Shown here piece by piece: positions 26,108-34,586 of a DNA stretch of 64,000 nt. Source of the stretch: Burkholderia singularis (lineage in GTDB: Bacteria > Pseudomonadota > Gammaproteobacteria > Burkholderiales > Burkholderiaceae); the NCBI RefSeq assembly GCF_900176645.1, contig NZ_FXAN01000043.1, positions 1 to 64,000 on the forward strand, given 5' to 3'. Each line of letters begins with the position of its first letter. The stretch's first letter is position 1. Position numbers and translations under genes: made by a program. The notes beneath the pieces were generated by a model that saw only the letters and a list, made by a program, of their open reading frames with translations, was not told the origin of the DNA and did no database searches.

Positions 26108-27646
26108 ATGAGCCTTAGCAAGAAGCCGAATATCCTTATTCTGATGGCCGATCAGATGACGCCGCTTGCGTTGCGCGCATACGGCCACCGCGTATCGTCG
26201 ACTCCGCGCATCGACGCGCTCGCGCGCGAAGGCGTGGTGTTCGATTCCGCTTATTGCGCGAGCCCGTTGTGCGCGCCCGCGCGCTTCTCGATGCTGGCGG
26301 GCAAACTGCCGTCGCACATCGGCGCTTACGATAACGCGGCGGAATTTCCAGCGCAAACGCTGACGTTCGCGCACTATCTGCGCGCGGCCGGCTATCGGAC
26401 GATCCTGTCGGGCAAGATGCATTTCTGCGGCGCCGATCAGCTCCACGGCTTCGAGGAGCGGCTCACGACAGACATCTATCCGGCCGATTTCGGCTGGGTG
26501 CCCGATTGGGAGCGCCCTGACGTCCGGCCTAGCTGGTATCACAACATGAGTTCGGTGATCGACGCCGGCCCCTGCGTGCGCACCAATCAGCTCGATTTCG
26601 ACGACGAGGTCACGTTCACTTCGCGCCAGAAGCTTTTCGACCTTGCGCGGGAGCGGGCCGCAGGCCGCGACGAGCGGCCGTTCTGCATGGTCGCCTCGCT
26701 CACCCATCCGCACGATCCGTATGCGATCACCCGCGAATACTGGGACCGCTATCGCGACGAAGATATCGATGCGCCGCATACGTCGCTGTCGTTCGACGAG
26801 AGCGATCCGCACTCGCAGCGGCTGCGCCGCGTTTGCGAGACCGACCGCACGCCGCCGAGCGCACAGCAAGTTCGCCACGCGCGCCGCGCGTATTACGGCG
26901 CGCTGTCGTATGTCGACGCGCAGTTCGACGCGATTCTCGATGCGCTCGCGCAAACCGGCATGGCCGGCGAGACGATCGTGATCGTCACGTCCGACCACGG
27001 CGATATGCTCGGCGAGCGCGGCCTTTGGTACAAGATGACGTTCTTCGAAGGCGGCGTGCGCGTGCCGCTGATCGTGCATGCGCCGGGGCGCTTCGCCGCG
27101 CGCCGCGTGGCGGCGTCGGTGTCGCATGTCGATCTGCTGCCTACGCTCGTCGAGCTTGCGATGGGCGAGCGGCGCACCGTGTGGCCCGATCCGGTCGACG
27201 GGCAAAGCCTCGTTGCGCATCTGCGGGGCGACGCGGGGCATGACGAGGCGATCGGCGAATATCTGGCGGAAGGGGCCGTCGCGCCGATCGTGATGCTTCG
27301 GCGCGGCGCATGCAAGTTCATCCATTCGCCGGCCGATCCGGATCAACTCTACGATCTTTCGCGCGATCCGCATGAACTGCGCAATCTGACGGCCGATTCC
27401 GAGGCTGCGCCGCTCGCAGATGCGTTTCGCGCCGAGATCGCGCGCCGCTGGGATCTGCCCGCGCTGCATCGCGACGTGATCGCGAGCCAGCGCCGGCGCC
27501 GCTTTCATTTCGCCGCGACCACGCAAGGGCGAATCCACGCGTGGGACTGGCAGCCGTTCAACGATGCGAGCCAGCGCTACATGCGCAATCACCTCGAACT
27601 CGATGCGCTGGAGGCACTCGCACGTTTTCCGCGCGCGGCGCGCTGA
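26108..27646 (+). CDS. betC: Choline sulfatase
   Basis: Hydrolyses choline-O-sulfate to choline and sulfate in the cytosol, giving a glycine-betaine precursor plus sulfur. The 512-residue type I sulfatase has the modification motif CAPAR with Cys55 (converted to formylglycine) and metal ligands in NILILMADQM and SDHGDMLGERG. The C-terminal extension (RRRFHFAATTQGRIHAWDWQ) is typical of BetC tetramers. It is divergent from the LysR regulator and is followed 25 bp later by the choline-binding protein gene. Confidence 0.95.
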   Translation: MSLSKKPNILILMADQMTPLALRAYGHRVSSTPRIDALAREGVVFDSAYCASPLCAPARFSMLAGKLPSHIGAYDNAAEFPAQTLTFAHYLRAAGYRTILSGKMHFCGADQLHGFEERLTTDIYPADFGWVPDWERPDVRPSWYHNMSSVIDAGPCVRTNQLDFDDEVTFTSRQKLFDLARERAAGRDERPFCMVASLTHPHDPYAITREYWDRYRDEDIDAPHTSLSFDESDPHSQRLRRVCETDRTPPSAQQVRHARRAYYGALSYVDAQFDAILDALAQTGMAGETIVIVTSDHGDMLGERGLWYKMTFFEGGVRVPLIVHAPGRFAARRVAASVSHVDLLPTLVELAMGERRTVWPDPVDGQSLVAHLRGDAGHDEAIGEYLAEGAVAPIVMLRRGACKFIHSPADPDQLYDLSRDPHELRNLTADSEAAPLADAFRAEIARRWDLPALHRDVIASQRRRRFHFAATTQGRIHAWDWQPFNDASQRYMRNHLELDALEALARFPRAAR

Positions 27647-27671
27647 TCGTTTACGCCATACGGAGGTCACC

Positions 27672-28634
27672 ATGAAAAGCCGCTGGATTGCCGCGCTGAC
27701 GTGCGCGCTTGCAGGCATGCTGGCGTTGGCGCAGCCGGCGCGGCCCGCGCACGCGGCGCAACCGCAAACCTGCGAGACGGTGCGCATGGCCGGGCCGGGA
27801 TGGACCGACATCGACGCGACCAACGCGGTGGCCGGCGTGATCCTGAAGGCGCTCGGCTACCGTCAGAGCGTCTCGAATCTGTCGGTGCCGATCACTTACC
27901 AGGGCCTGAAAAAAGGGCAGATCGACGTGTTCCTCGGCAACTGGATGCCCGCGCAAGGCCCGCTCGTGAAGCCGTTCGTAGACGAGCACGCGATCGACGT
28001 GCTGCACGCGAATCTGAGCGGCGCGAAGTTTACGCTCGCCGTGCCGGATTACGTCGCGGACGCCGGCGTGCGAACCTTCGCCGATCTTGCCAGGCGCGCG
28101 GACCAATTCGGCCGCCGCATCTACGGGATCGAGCCGGGCGCGCCCGCGAATCAGAACATCAAGAAAATGATCGCCGACAATGCATTTGGCCTCGGCAACT
28201 GGTCGATCGTCGAGTCGAGCGAGACCGGCATGCTGACCCAGGTCGAGCGCGCCGGGCGCGACAGGAAGTGGATCGTGTTTCTCGCGTGGGAGCCGCATTT
28301 GATGAACACGAAGTTTCATCTGCGCTACCTCGCGCTCGGCGATGCGTACTTCGGTCCGAACTATGGCGGCGCGACAGTCAACACGGTGACGCGCGCGGGC
28401 TTTGCCGGCGAATGTGCCAACCTGGGGCGGTTCTTTACGCAACTCACGTTCGACGTCGATCTTGAGAACCGGATCATCGCGGATATGTTGCAGGACAAGC
28501 TCGATGCGTCGACAGCCGCGCGCCGCGCGCTGCAACGCAATCCCGCGCTGTGGCGTGCTTGGCTCAAGGGCGTCATGACGGTCGACGGCCGTGACGGAGT
28601 GCAGGCGGTCAATGCAGCGCTGGGGCTGCATTGA
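27672..28634 (+). CDS. choX: Choline ABC transporter substrate-binding protein
   Basis: A 320-residue periplasmic receptor with signal peptide (cut after PARPAHA). The aromatic/acidic ligand site of ChoX-type proteins is visible: AGPGWTDIDATN, FLGNWMPAQGP, GIEPGAPANQN and AWEPHLMN. Choline or a related compound such as acetylcholine or betaine is the expected ligand. GGAGG lies five bases before the ATG. The choW/choV permease and ATPase genes that normally accompany it are absent, and the DNA beyond its stop is a mobile-element scar, so it must use a transporter encoded elsewhere. Confidence 0.92.
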   Translation: MKSRWIAALTCALAGMLALAQPARPAHAAQPQTCETVRMAGPGWTDIDATNAVAGVILKALGYRQSVSNLSVPITYQGLKKGQIDVFLGNWMPAQGPLVKPFVDEHAIDVLHANLSGAKFTLAVPDYVADAGVRTFADLARRADQFGRRIYGIEPGAPANQNIKKMIADNAFGLGNWSIVESSETGMLTQVERAGRDRKWIVFLAWEPHLMNTKFHLRYLALGDAYFGPNYGGATVNTVTRAGFAGECANLGRFFTQLTFDVDLENRIIADMLQDKLDASTAARRALQRNPALWRAWLKGVMTVDGRDGVQAVNAALGLH

Positions 28635-28869
28635 TGACACTCCTCAATCAACTTGTCTTCCGACGCCAGATCGAGATAAGCGATCAATTGCTCTCTCCAC
28701 TTTAGTTCCGCAGCTGAAAACGACCGGTGAGGGTTTGCCGGTGCGGTTGCGATTGTGTTGGTGGCCATGTGACGCAAATAGCACTTGTTGTCCTGAGCGT
28801 AGAACGGCTCGAAGCCTTCTCTAGCTGAGGTTGCTGCCAGTTCCGTACCTGTACGTCGGTGAGAGGCAT
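28635..28869 (-). pseudogene. Remnant of an element inserted at tRNA-Arg (integrase-like 5' end)
   Basis: On the minus strand, 149 bp from the tRNA 3' end, a start MPLTDVQVRN resembles the first residues of tRNA-targeting tyrosine integrases. The frame soon loses similarity. In another frame the text LRHMATNTIATAPANP and FSAAELKWREQLIAYLDLAS runs on as coding-like sequence and then collides with the 3' end of choX, without its own stop. GC content is lower than in the neighbours. The reading as a deleted genomic-island end is inference from position, sequence start and context. Confidence 0.5.
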
Positions 28870-28871
28870 TG

Positions 28872-28903
28872 TTGGTATCTGCTGATACCAACAAAAATAC
28901 CAA
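28872..28903. repeat. TTGGTAT repeats next to the tRNA (candidate integrase arm sites)
   Basis: TTGGTATC (28872-28879) and GATACCAA (28884-28891) form a perfect inverted repeat with a 4-base loop, and a third copy, ATACCAA, lies at 28897-28903. Short repeated motifs between a tRNA 3' end and an integrase start are typical integrase binding sites. Confidence 0.6.
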
Positions 28904-29017
28904 CACTTTCTCCGGCTGTCACTGAGCAACGTTGGGTGACGATGGGTGCTAGAAGGCCGCCACACGGGCCTGAGCGGGCGATTTCTTGTGAATCTTGGGG
29001 GTGGCTGGGAGCATGAC

Positions 29018-29092
29018 TGGTCCCCCCGACAGGAATCGAACCTGTATCTAGCGCTTAGGAGGCGCTTGTTCTATCCATTGAACTACGGGGAG
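29018..29092 (-). tRNA. tRNA-Arg (anticodon CCT)
   Basis: A complete 75-base cloverleaf on the minus strand. The acceptor stem is CTCCCCG/CGGGGGG (one G-U wobble at the second pair), the D-stem GTTC/GAAC, and the anticodon stem AGCGC/GCGCT around loop CTCCTAA (anticodon CCT, reading AGG). The T-arm is ACAGG-TTCGATT-CCTGT, discriminator A, and CCA is encoded (29018-29020). This rare-codon tRNA is a frequent integration target of genomic islands. Confidence 0.95.
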
Positions 29093-29576
29093 CGGATAGT
29101 TTGAGCGGCATGGGGCGGCGCTTGATGAAAGCGGGTCAAACCAAGCCTTGTCCCAACTGCCTTGGCGGAATATCAGCGAGTGTGTGAATAACGTGCGCTG
29201 ATATGTCATGAAGCGTGGTTGATGACTTCGCCCCAGCTGTATCGCAGCGCTGCCTCCGCTGGATGGCTACAGTCTTCAGACGAAGCAATGCAGGCTTCGA
29301 TGTTGCCGATCGGCAAATGCCGGCCGAATCGATTCGGTGTCCGCCGACGAGGACAGAGTATATCAAAGCGATATGAGTGAAGGGAATCGATGAGGGTCGG
29401 ACGCTGAGCGTCGCATGCGCCGGGTTCGAAAGACGTGGACGTAGTGTGCGTCGCCGCCAAGGAGCACGCGATTGCCGATTTCCCCGCACTCAGGCAACGC
29501 AAAGCACAAAACATAAAACGCACAACCCCAACCAGCGTGCGGCGAATGACGTCTTCCCATCAGGATGGTCGTCGCC
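29093..29576. other. Intergenic region beyond tRNA-Arg
   Basis: About 480 bp without a recognisable gene; it contains the tRNA promoter just above 29092. Open frames on both strands (about 105-117 codons) have no family match and no convincing start. Base composition is less GC-rich than the genome, consistent with debris from insertion events. It ends in the AT-rich promoter of the HPP gene. Confidence 0.45.
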
Positions 29577-29590
29577 AAATATATCACAAT
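29577..29590. promoter_or_regulatory. 14-bp motif upstream of the HPP-CBS gene
   Basis: AAATATATCACAAT occurs here, and its exact reverse complement occurs at 30847-30860 in front of the marR-type gene. TCACA half-sites are repeated in both places. It is a candidate operator shared by the two promoters. Confidence 0.55.
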
Positions 29591-29651
29591 CACATATAAT
29601 TTCCGCGCCCGCCGCTTGCCGGCGCACGTCGACCATCACTTCGTCATTCCG

Positions 29652-30803
29652 ATGCCGTTTCGCTTCGTTTTCCCGTTTGCGCAGTTATGCACGTGGCTGC
29701 ACCATTTCGTTCCGCTTCCGGTCACGTTGAGCCGGCGTGAACGGCTGCGCTCCTGTATCGGCGCGTTCGTCGGTATTGCATTTGTCGGTTGCATCATGCG
29801 TGCGATGCCGGGGGAGGTCGCACATGCGCCGCTGCTCGTCGCGCCCATGGGCGCGTCCGCGGTGTTGCTGTTCGCGGTGCCCGCCAGTCCGCTCGCTCAG
29901 CCTTGGTCGTTGATCGGCGGCAATTTCGTTGCGGCGACGGTCGGTGTGGCTTGCGCGCGATGGATTGGCGATCCGGTATTTGCAGCGGCGGCGGCGATCG
30001 CGGTTGCCATCGCCGGGATGTTCGCGTTTCGCTGCGTTCATCCGCCATCGGGCGCGGTTGCGCTGACGGCTGTCATTGGCGGCCCCGCGATCCATGCGCT
30101 GGGCTTTCATTTCATCGTCGTCCCGATTCTGTTGCAATCGATGGCGTTGCTTGGCGCGGCGCTCGTCTATCACGCGCTGACGGGGCACCGTTATCCGCAT
30201 GGCAACGCGCTTGCGAAGCCGGGCGCGCAGCACGGCGGCCCGCCGCAGCCTGTTGCGATGGACTTCACCCGGGCCGATCTCGAGGAGGCGCTGCGGCGAC
30301 GGGACGAATGGCTCGACATTGCGCCCGACGATCTCGAAGCGTTGGTTCAGGACGCCGAAATGCACGCGTATGCGCGGACATTCGACACGCTGTCGGCGGC
30401 CGACGTGATGACCTGTCCCGCGTTGAGCGTGCGACCCGAAGCGCCGGCGTCCGCCGCGCTCGCGCTGCTGAATCGGCATCGGATCAAGGCGCTGCCGGTC
30501 GTCGATGCGTCGTCGCGCGTCGTCGGCATCGTCACCCGCGCGGACCTCGCCGCACACGGCCGCCCGCGCTGGCGCGGGGCCATCCAGCCCGCTTCTGCGC
30601 GCGAGATCCGTTCGCTGATGGCCACGCATGTCGAAACGGTTCGCACGACGACGCCCATCGCGGCGCTCGTGCCGCTGTTCGCGGATCGGGGCCATCACCA
30701 TATTCCGGTGGTCGACGCCGATCATCGGCTTGCCGGCATCGTCACGCAGTCGGATCTGATCGCGGGCCTGTACCGGCAGACGCGGATGCAGCGCGTGGCT
30801 TGA
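29652..30803 (+). CDS. HPP-family membrane protein with tandem CBS domains
   Basis: A 383-residue protein. The N-terminal half is an integral-membrane HPP domain (PF04982) with several helices and the name-giving motif HPPSGAVALTA. The C-terminal half carries two CBS domains (MTCPALSVRPEAPASAALAL..., MATHVETVRTTTPIAALVPL...) that likely bind adenine nucleotides. HPP proteins have been linked to nitrite transport in plants and cyanobacteria; the role here is unknown. Start 29652 is preferred to ATG 29565, because the earlier start would place the probable operator inside the coding region. MarR and CLC genes follow. Confidence 0.85.
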   Translation: MPFRFVFPFAQLCTWLHHFVPLPVTLSRRERLRSCIGAFVGIAFVGCIMRAMPGEVAHAPLLVAPMGASAVLLFAVPASPLAQPWSLIGGNFVAATVGVACARWIGDPVFAAAAAIAVAIAGMFAFRCVHPPSGAVALTAVIGGPAIHALGFHFIVVPILLQSMALLGAALVYHALTGHRYPHGNALAKPGAQHGGPPQPVAMDFTRADLEEALRRRDEWLDIAPDDLEALVQDAEMHAYARTFDTLSAADVMTCPALSVRPEAPASAALALLNRHRIKALPVVDASSRVVGIVTRADLAAHGRPRWRGAIQPASAREIRSLMATHVETVRTTTPIAALVPLFADRGHHHIPVVDADHRLAGIVTQSDLIAGLYRQTRMQRVA

Positions 30804-30846
30804 TCCGGCTCGCGCGGCGCGGGCCGTTTGCCGGCATTTTCGTCAC

Positions 30847-30860
30847 ATTGTGATATATTT
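30847..30860. promoter_or_regulatory. 14-bp motif upstream of the marR-type gene
   Basis: ATTGTGATATATTT is the exact reverse complement of the motif at 29577-29590. With the adjoining bases it forms TCACA-T-TGTGA, a perfect inverted repeat 28-38 bp before the MarR start codon, as expected for autoregulation. Confidence 0.6.
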
Positions 30861-30887
30861 GCGCGTGCACTGATCCATGGAATCTCG

Positions 30888-31301
30888 ATGACCGACGCTT
30901 CCCGAGTTCTACAAAAAACCGATTTCGAGCAGCTTTCGGAGTTTCGTTACCAGATGCGGCGTTTCGAGCGTTTTTCCGAACAAGCCGCGCAAAGCGAGGG
31001 CATCACGCCGCTGCAATATCTGCTGCTGCTGCATATCAAGGGTTATCCGGATCGCGAGTGGGCAACGATCGGCGAGCTGGCCGAACGGTTGCAAGCGCAA
31101 CATCATGGCGTGGTCGCGCTGGTGTCGCGTTGCGAGAAGCTGGGGCTCGTCAGGCGCAAGACGAGCGATGTCGATCGGCGGCAGGTCGAAGTCCATTTGG
31201 AAAAGACCGGCGAGAAGCTGCTCGCGCGGCTCGCTGCGTTGCATCGCGCGGAGCTGAAATCCTTGCGTGGCGCATTCCAGGTGCCTCAAATCGATTATTG
31301 A
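30888..31301 (+). CDS. MarR-family transcriptional regulator
   Basis: A 137-residue winged-helix regulator. The core is ITPLQYLLLLHIKGYPDREWATIGELAERLQAQHHGVVALVSRCEKLGLVRRK (recognition helix around QHHGVVALVSRCEK), and DRRQVEVHLEKTGEK forms the wing. MarR proteins are usually repressors relieved by small ligands or oxidation. It is followed 20 bp later by the CLC gene, so the two form an operon. It likely controls itself and the upstream HPP gene through the shared motif. Confidence 0.9.
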   Translation: MTDASRVLQKTDFEQLSEFRYQMRRFERFSEQAAQSEGITPLQYLLLLHIKGYPDREWATIGELAERLQAQHHGVVALVSRCEKLGLVRRKTSDVDRRQVEVHLEKTGEKLLARLAALHRAELKSLRGAFQVPQIDY

Positions 31302-31321
31302 CCGCTCGCTTTTTCTCCATC

Positions 31322-33136
31322 ATGTCTCTTTCCGTTTCGCACAAGCGCGATTTCGCCCCGGGCGCGCGGCTGCCGCGTCTCATCGCGCTCGCGTTCGTGA
31401 TCGGCCTGACGAGCACGCTGGCCGCTTATGTGCTGCTGAATCTGATTCATCTGTTCACGAATCTGTTTTTCTTTCAGCAGTTTTCGTTCGCGGACCGCTC
31501 GCCCGCAACGAATGCGCTTGGCGCGTGGGTGGTCGTGGTGCCGGTCGCGGGCGGGCTGATCGTCGGCTGCATCGCGCGCTTCGGCTCGGACAAGATCCGC
31601 GGGCACGGCATTCCGGAGGCCATCGAGGCGATTCTGTTCGGCAAGAGCCGGATGTCGCCGAAAGTGGCGATTCTGAAGCCGCTGTCGTCGGGAATCGTGA
31701 TCGGAAGCGGCGGCCCGTTCGGTGCGGAAGGGCCGATCATCATGACGGGCGGCGCGCTCGGCTCGCTGATCGCACAGTTCGTCAAGCTGACCGCGGCCGA
31801 ACGCAAGACCCTGCTCGTCGCGGGCGCCGCCGCCGGCATGACCGCGGTGTTCGGCTCGCCTGTCGCGGCGGCGTTGCTCGCGGTCGAGCTGCTGTTGTTC
31901 GAATGGCGTCCGCGCAGCTTCCTGCCGGTCGCGCTCGCGTGCGCGACGGCCGGTTTCGCGCGCGCGGTGTGGTTCGACGCGGGGCCGTTATTTCCGCTGA
32001 CGAGCGCTGCGCCAACGCCGGTTGCGTTCGGTTCATGCATCGTCGCGGGGTTGCTGTCCGGCGCGCTCGCGTGCGGGCTGTCGGCCGCGCTCTACAAAAC
32101 CGAGGACTGGTTCGGGAAGCTGCCGGTGCATTGGATGTGGTGGCCGGCGCTCGGCGCGCTCGCGGTCGGCATCGGCGGGCTGGTCGAGCCGCGCGCGCTG
32201 GGCGTCGGCTATGACGTGACCGGCGATCTGCTGCACGGGCATCTGGCGCTGCGCATCGCGCTCGCGCTGCTGCTCGTGAAGGCGGTGATTTGGGTCGTCG
32301 CGCTCGGTTCGGGCACGTCGGGCGGGGTGCTTGCGCCGCTGCTGATGCTCGGCGCCGGACTTGGCACGTTGCTGGGGCCGGTGCTGCCAGGCGGCGAGGC
32401 CGCGCTGTGGCCGCTCGTCTGCATGGCGGCGACGCTCGGGGCCACGCTCGGCGCGCCGCTCACGGCGATCGTGTTCGCGCTCGAACTCACGCACGACGTC
32501 AACGCGCTATTGCCGCTGCTCGCCGCGACGCTCGTTGCTCACGGTTTGTCGATTGCGGTGATGAAGCGCTCGATCATGACGGAGAAAATTGCGCGGCGGG
32601 GCCATCATATCTACCGCGAGTACGGTGTCGATCCGCTCGAGCGGCACTATGTCGATGAGGTGATGGCGCAGCCGGTCGTCACGATTGACGCGGATGCGGC
32701 ACTCGCCGACGTGCAAGTCGAATATTTCAGCCGCACGCAGCGTCATCGCGCTTATCCGGTGACGCGCGGCGGCGCGCTGGTGGGCATGCTGGATCGGGCG
32801 GCGTTCGAGCGCGCGATCGACGCCCTTGGCCGCCGCGCGAATGCCGGTGAAGCCGTGCGCGCCGCCGCGCCCACGCTCGCGTATGCGCTGCCGCACGAGA
32901 CCTGCCGGCTCGTCGCGACGCGGCTCGCCGTGCGGGAACTGGAGCGCTTGCCGGTGGTGGCCGATGCCCGGGGCTTGCGTGTGGTGGGCATCGTCGCGCG
33001 CAGCGATCTCGTCAAGCCCGCGCTCAAGCATTTCGACGAGGAGCACAAGCGCGAGCGATTCCGGTACGCGTATGCGCCGAGGGCGAGGCGCGGTGCGAGC
33101 GCCGCGAAAGCAGTGACCGGCCGGGCTCCGCGCTGA
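31322..33136 (+). CDS. CLC-family anion channel/transporter with CBS domains
   Basis: A 604-residue membrane protein with a CLC core (residues ~15-440) and two C-terminal CBS domains (~450-570). The anion-path motif GSGGPFGAEGPI contains gating Glu136 (GxEGP). The first anion motif is GHGIPEAIEAIL, with His where the chloride/proton exchanger of E. coli has Ser (GSGIP). The later GSGTSGGVLAPLL corresponds to the GxFxP region. It may be a chloride or other halide/anion transporter. The start at 31322 lies just after the marR stop. The basic C-terminal tail is low in complexity. Confidence 0.9.
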   Translation: MSLSVSHKRDFAPGARLPRLIALAFVIGLTSTLAAYVLLNLIHLFTNLFFFQQFSFADRSPATNALGAWVVVVPVAGGLIVGCIARFGSDKIRGHGIPEAIEAILFGKSRMSPKVAILKPLSSGIVIGSGGPFGAEGPIIMTGGALGSLIAQFVKLTAAERKTLLVAGAAAGMTAVFGSPVAAALLAVELLLFEWRPRSFLPVALACATAGFARAVWFDAGPLFPLTSAAPTPVAFGSCIVAGLLSGALACGLSAALYKTEDWFGKLPVHWMWWPALGALAVGIGGLVEPRALGVGYDVTGDLLHGHLALRIALALLLVKAVIWVVALGSGTSGGVLAPLLMLGAGLGTLLGPVLPGGEAALWPLVCMAATLGATLGAPLTAIVFALELTHDVNALLPLLAATLVAHGLSIAVMKRSIMTEKIARRGHHIYREYGVDPLERHYVDEVMAQPVVTIDADAALADVQVEYFSRTQRHRAYPVTRGGALVGMLDRAAFERAIDALGRRANAGEAVRAAAPTLAYALPHETCRLVATRLAVRELERLPVVADARGLRVVGIVARSDLVKPALKHFDEEHKRERFRYAYAPRARRGASAAKAVTGRAPR

Positions 33137-33761
33137 GCCGCGCAGCGTCGCGGCGGCGGATTGTCTGTCAAGCGCCGCCGCGACTTGGGCGGCTGCGCCC
33201 GGCGGCGCACGCCGAGCGGGCCGGTCGCGCATCCCGCCGCGGCATAGGCGTGCTGCTCGATGAGGGCGCGCGCCGCGCGAACCGACGCCGCCACGAGCGG
33301 GCCGAGAGAACGCCAAGCCGGCGTGAATGGCGTGACCCTCGCCGATCGGGCGCGCGGTTATGAGCGCCGCTTTCGCACGGTTTGCTTCTGTTCAGTTTCC
33401 TAAATAAATCGGCTCGGCACCTGCACACCGGGAATTGCGCGGGGAGTGGCGCTGCACGCCGGCGCGCGCAGCAAGACGGGCTTCGCCGCATGTCGACGGG
33501 CCTTCGGCCATTTTCGTAGGCCGCGTGATTTCAGCGGAAATAAAGACGCGTATCCGATTTGGCTGCGTCGTTAGCCGGGCAAACAGGTGCTTGGCTACGC
33601 GAACCAGTGTGCGCCGCAGGCGACGGCCGCTTCCTTTGCGCTCCGGGAAAGGGGCGCTGTCGACGCGCGTCGTTCGTTGAAAGGGCGTTGCGACGCGCAT
33701 GGCGCTGGCAGGCGAGGCGGGCCGGCCGGCGCCCTCCCGGCGGATTCGGGCGGGCGCGCGA
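33137..33761. other. Intergenic region, no gene recognised
   Basis: A gap of more than 600 bp between convergent genes. Frames on either strand are Arg/Ala-rich shadows without family similarity. No RNA gene or transposon remnant was recognised. It would contain transcription ends of the CLC operon. Confidence 0.5.
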
Positions 33762-33787
33762 CCGGCGGCATAGGCCTATGCCGCCGG
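33762..33787. repeat. Perfect 26-bp palindrome behind the rubredoxin gene
   Basis: CCGGCGGCATAGG and its exact complement abut at 33774/33775 with no loop. It lies 18 bp past the rubredoxin stop and could fold as a terminator-like hairpin on the minus strand, though there is no T run. It could also be a protein-binding site. Confidence 0.75.
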
Positions 33788-33805
33788 CGTTCGCGCAACC
33801 GACCC

Positions 33806-33988
33806 TCAGAATTCCACAGCCGCGAATTCTTCTTTGCTGACGTCGCACAGCGGGCATCGCCAGTCGTCCGGGATATCGGCGAACCGCGTACCGGGCGCGA
33901 TGCCTTCGTCCGGCAGGCCCTCCGCTTCATTGTAGATCCAGCCGCAAATCAGGCAGACCCAGCTCTTGTATTCGATGACTTCACTCAT
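33806..33988 (-). CDS. rubA: Rubredoxin
   Basis: A 60-residue iron protein that carries single electrons, for example to alkane hydroxylases, superoxide- or peroxide-reducing enzymes, or NO-reducing enzymes. The Fe(Cys)4 site is complete: Cys12 and Cys15 (VCLICGWIYNE), Cys45 and Cys48 (WRCPLCDVSK). The start MSEVIEYKSW at 33988 gives the normal length; an in-frame start at 34102 is rejected. No partner reductase is adjacent. Confidence 0.95.
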   Translation of the reverse strand: MSEVIEYKSWVCLICGWIYNEAEGLPDEGIAPGTRFADIPDDWRCPLCDVSKEEFAAVEF

Positions 33989-34144
33989 ATCGCACTCTGA
34001 AAATGACACGGCATTCGGCCCGCCCGGCGCGCGCGGCGTATCGGGGCGGGACGGCGCAATGGTACCGGAATTGCAGGAGGGATTCGTCGGCGCTTGGCGC
34101 ACGGTGTATCCTTCGATAACCTTTCAACTCCATAGGAGAAAGCG

Positions 34145-34552
34145 ATGTTCAATACCAAATGGCTGGCCGGTGCGTTTGCGGCGGCTGCGTTCGGCACATC
34201 CGCCGCCGCTTACGCGGAAACCAACGTGTATTTTGCCGAGCCGGCCAATGGTGCGACGGTCACGAGCCCCGTTCATCTGAAATTCGGTCTCGAAGGCGAT
34301 ATGGCCATCAAGCCCGCGGGCGACATGACGGCGAACACCGGCCACCATCATCTTTTGATCGACGGACAGCCGATTCCGAAGGGCGAAGTGATTCCCGCGA
34401 ACGAACATTCGCTGCACTACGGCAAGGGGCAGACCGAGGCCGACGTGAAGCTGTCGCCCGGTTCGCATAAGTTGACGCTGCAGCTCGGCGACGGCATGCA
34501 CCGCTCGTATGGGCCCGAACTGAGCCAGACGATCACGGTCAACGTCAAGTAA
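34145..34552 (+). CDS. Secreted DUF4399 protein
   Basis: A 135-residue periplasmic protein with signal peptide (cut after AAAYA). The DUF4399 domain reads VYFAEPANGATVTSPVHLKFGL, NTGHHHLLIDG and SPGSHKLTLQLGDGMHRSYGPELSQTI. The conserved triple His and Asp (HHHLLID) look like a possible metal site, but no function is known. A clear AGGAGA ribosome site precedes the ATG. It is monocistronic. Confidence 0.9.
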   Translation: MFNTKWLAGAFAAAAFGTSAAAYAETNVYFAEPANGATVTSPVHLKFGLEGDMAIKPAGDMTANTGHHHLLIDGQPIPKGEVIPANEHSLHYGKGQTEADVKLSPGSHKLTLQLGDGMHRSYGPELSQTITVNVK

Positions 34553-34586
34553 GCCGGCGCGCGGCTTGACGCTGCGCGTCGGGCGT

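Noticed and set aside
28361-28906. 181-codon minus-strand frame spanning the tRNA-side debris and the choX end
   Set aside because: It runs antisense into choX and combines unrelated segments. Only its upstream part looks formerly coding, so it is treated as a remnant.
29206-29523. 105-codon minus-strand frame beyond tRNA-Arg
   Set aside because: Cys/Ser/Arg-rich text without family similarity or ribosome site; not enough support for a gene.
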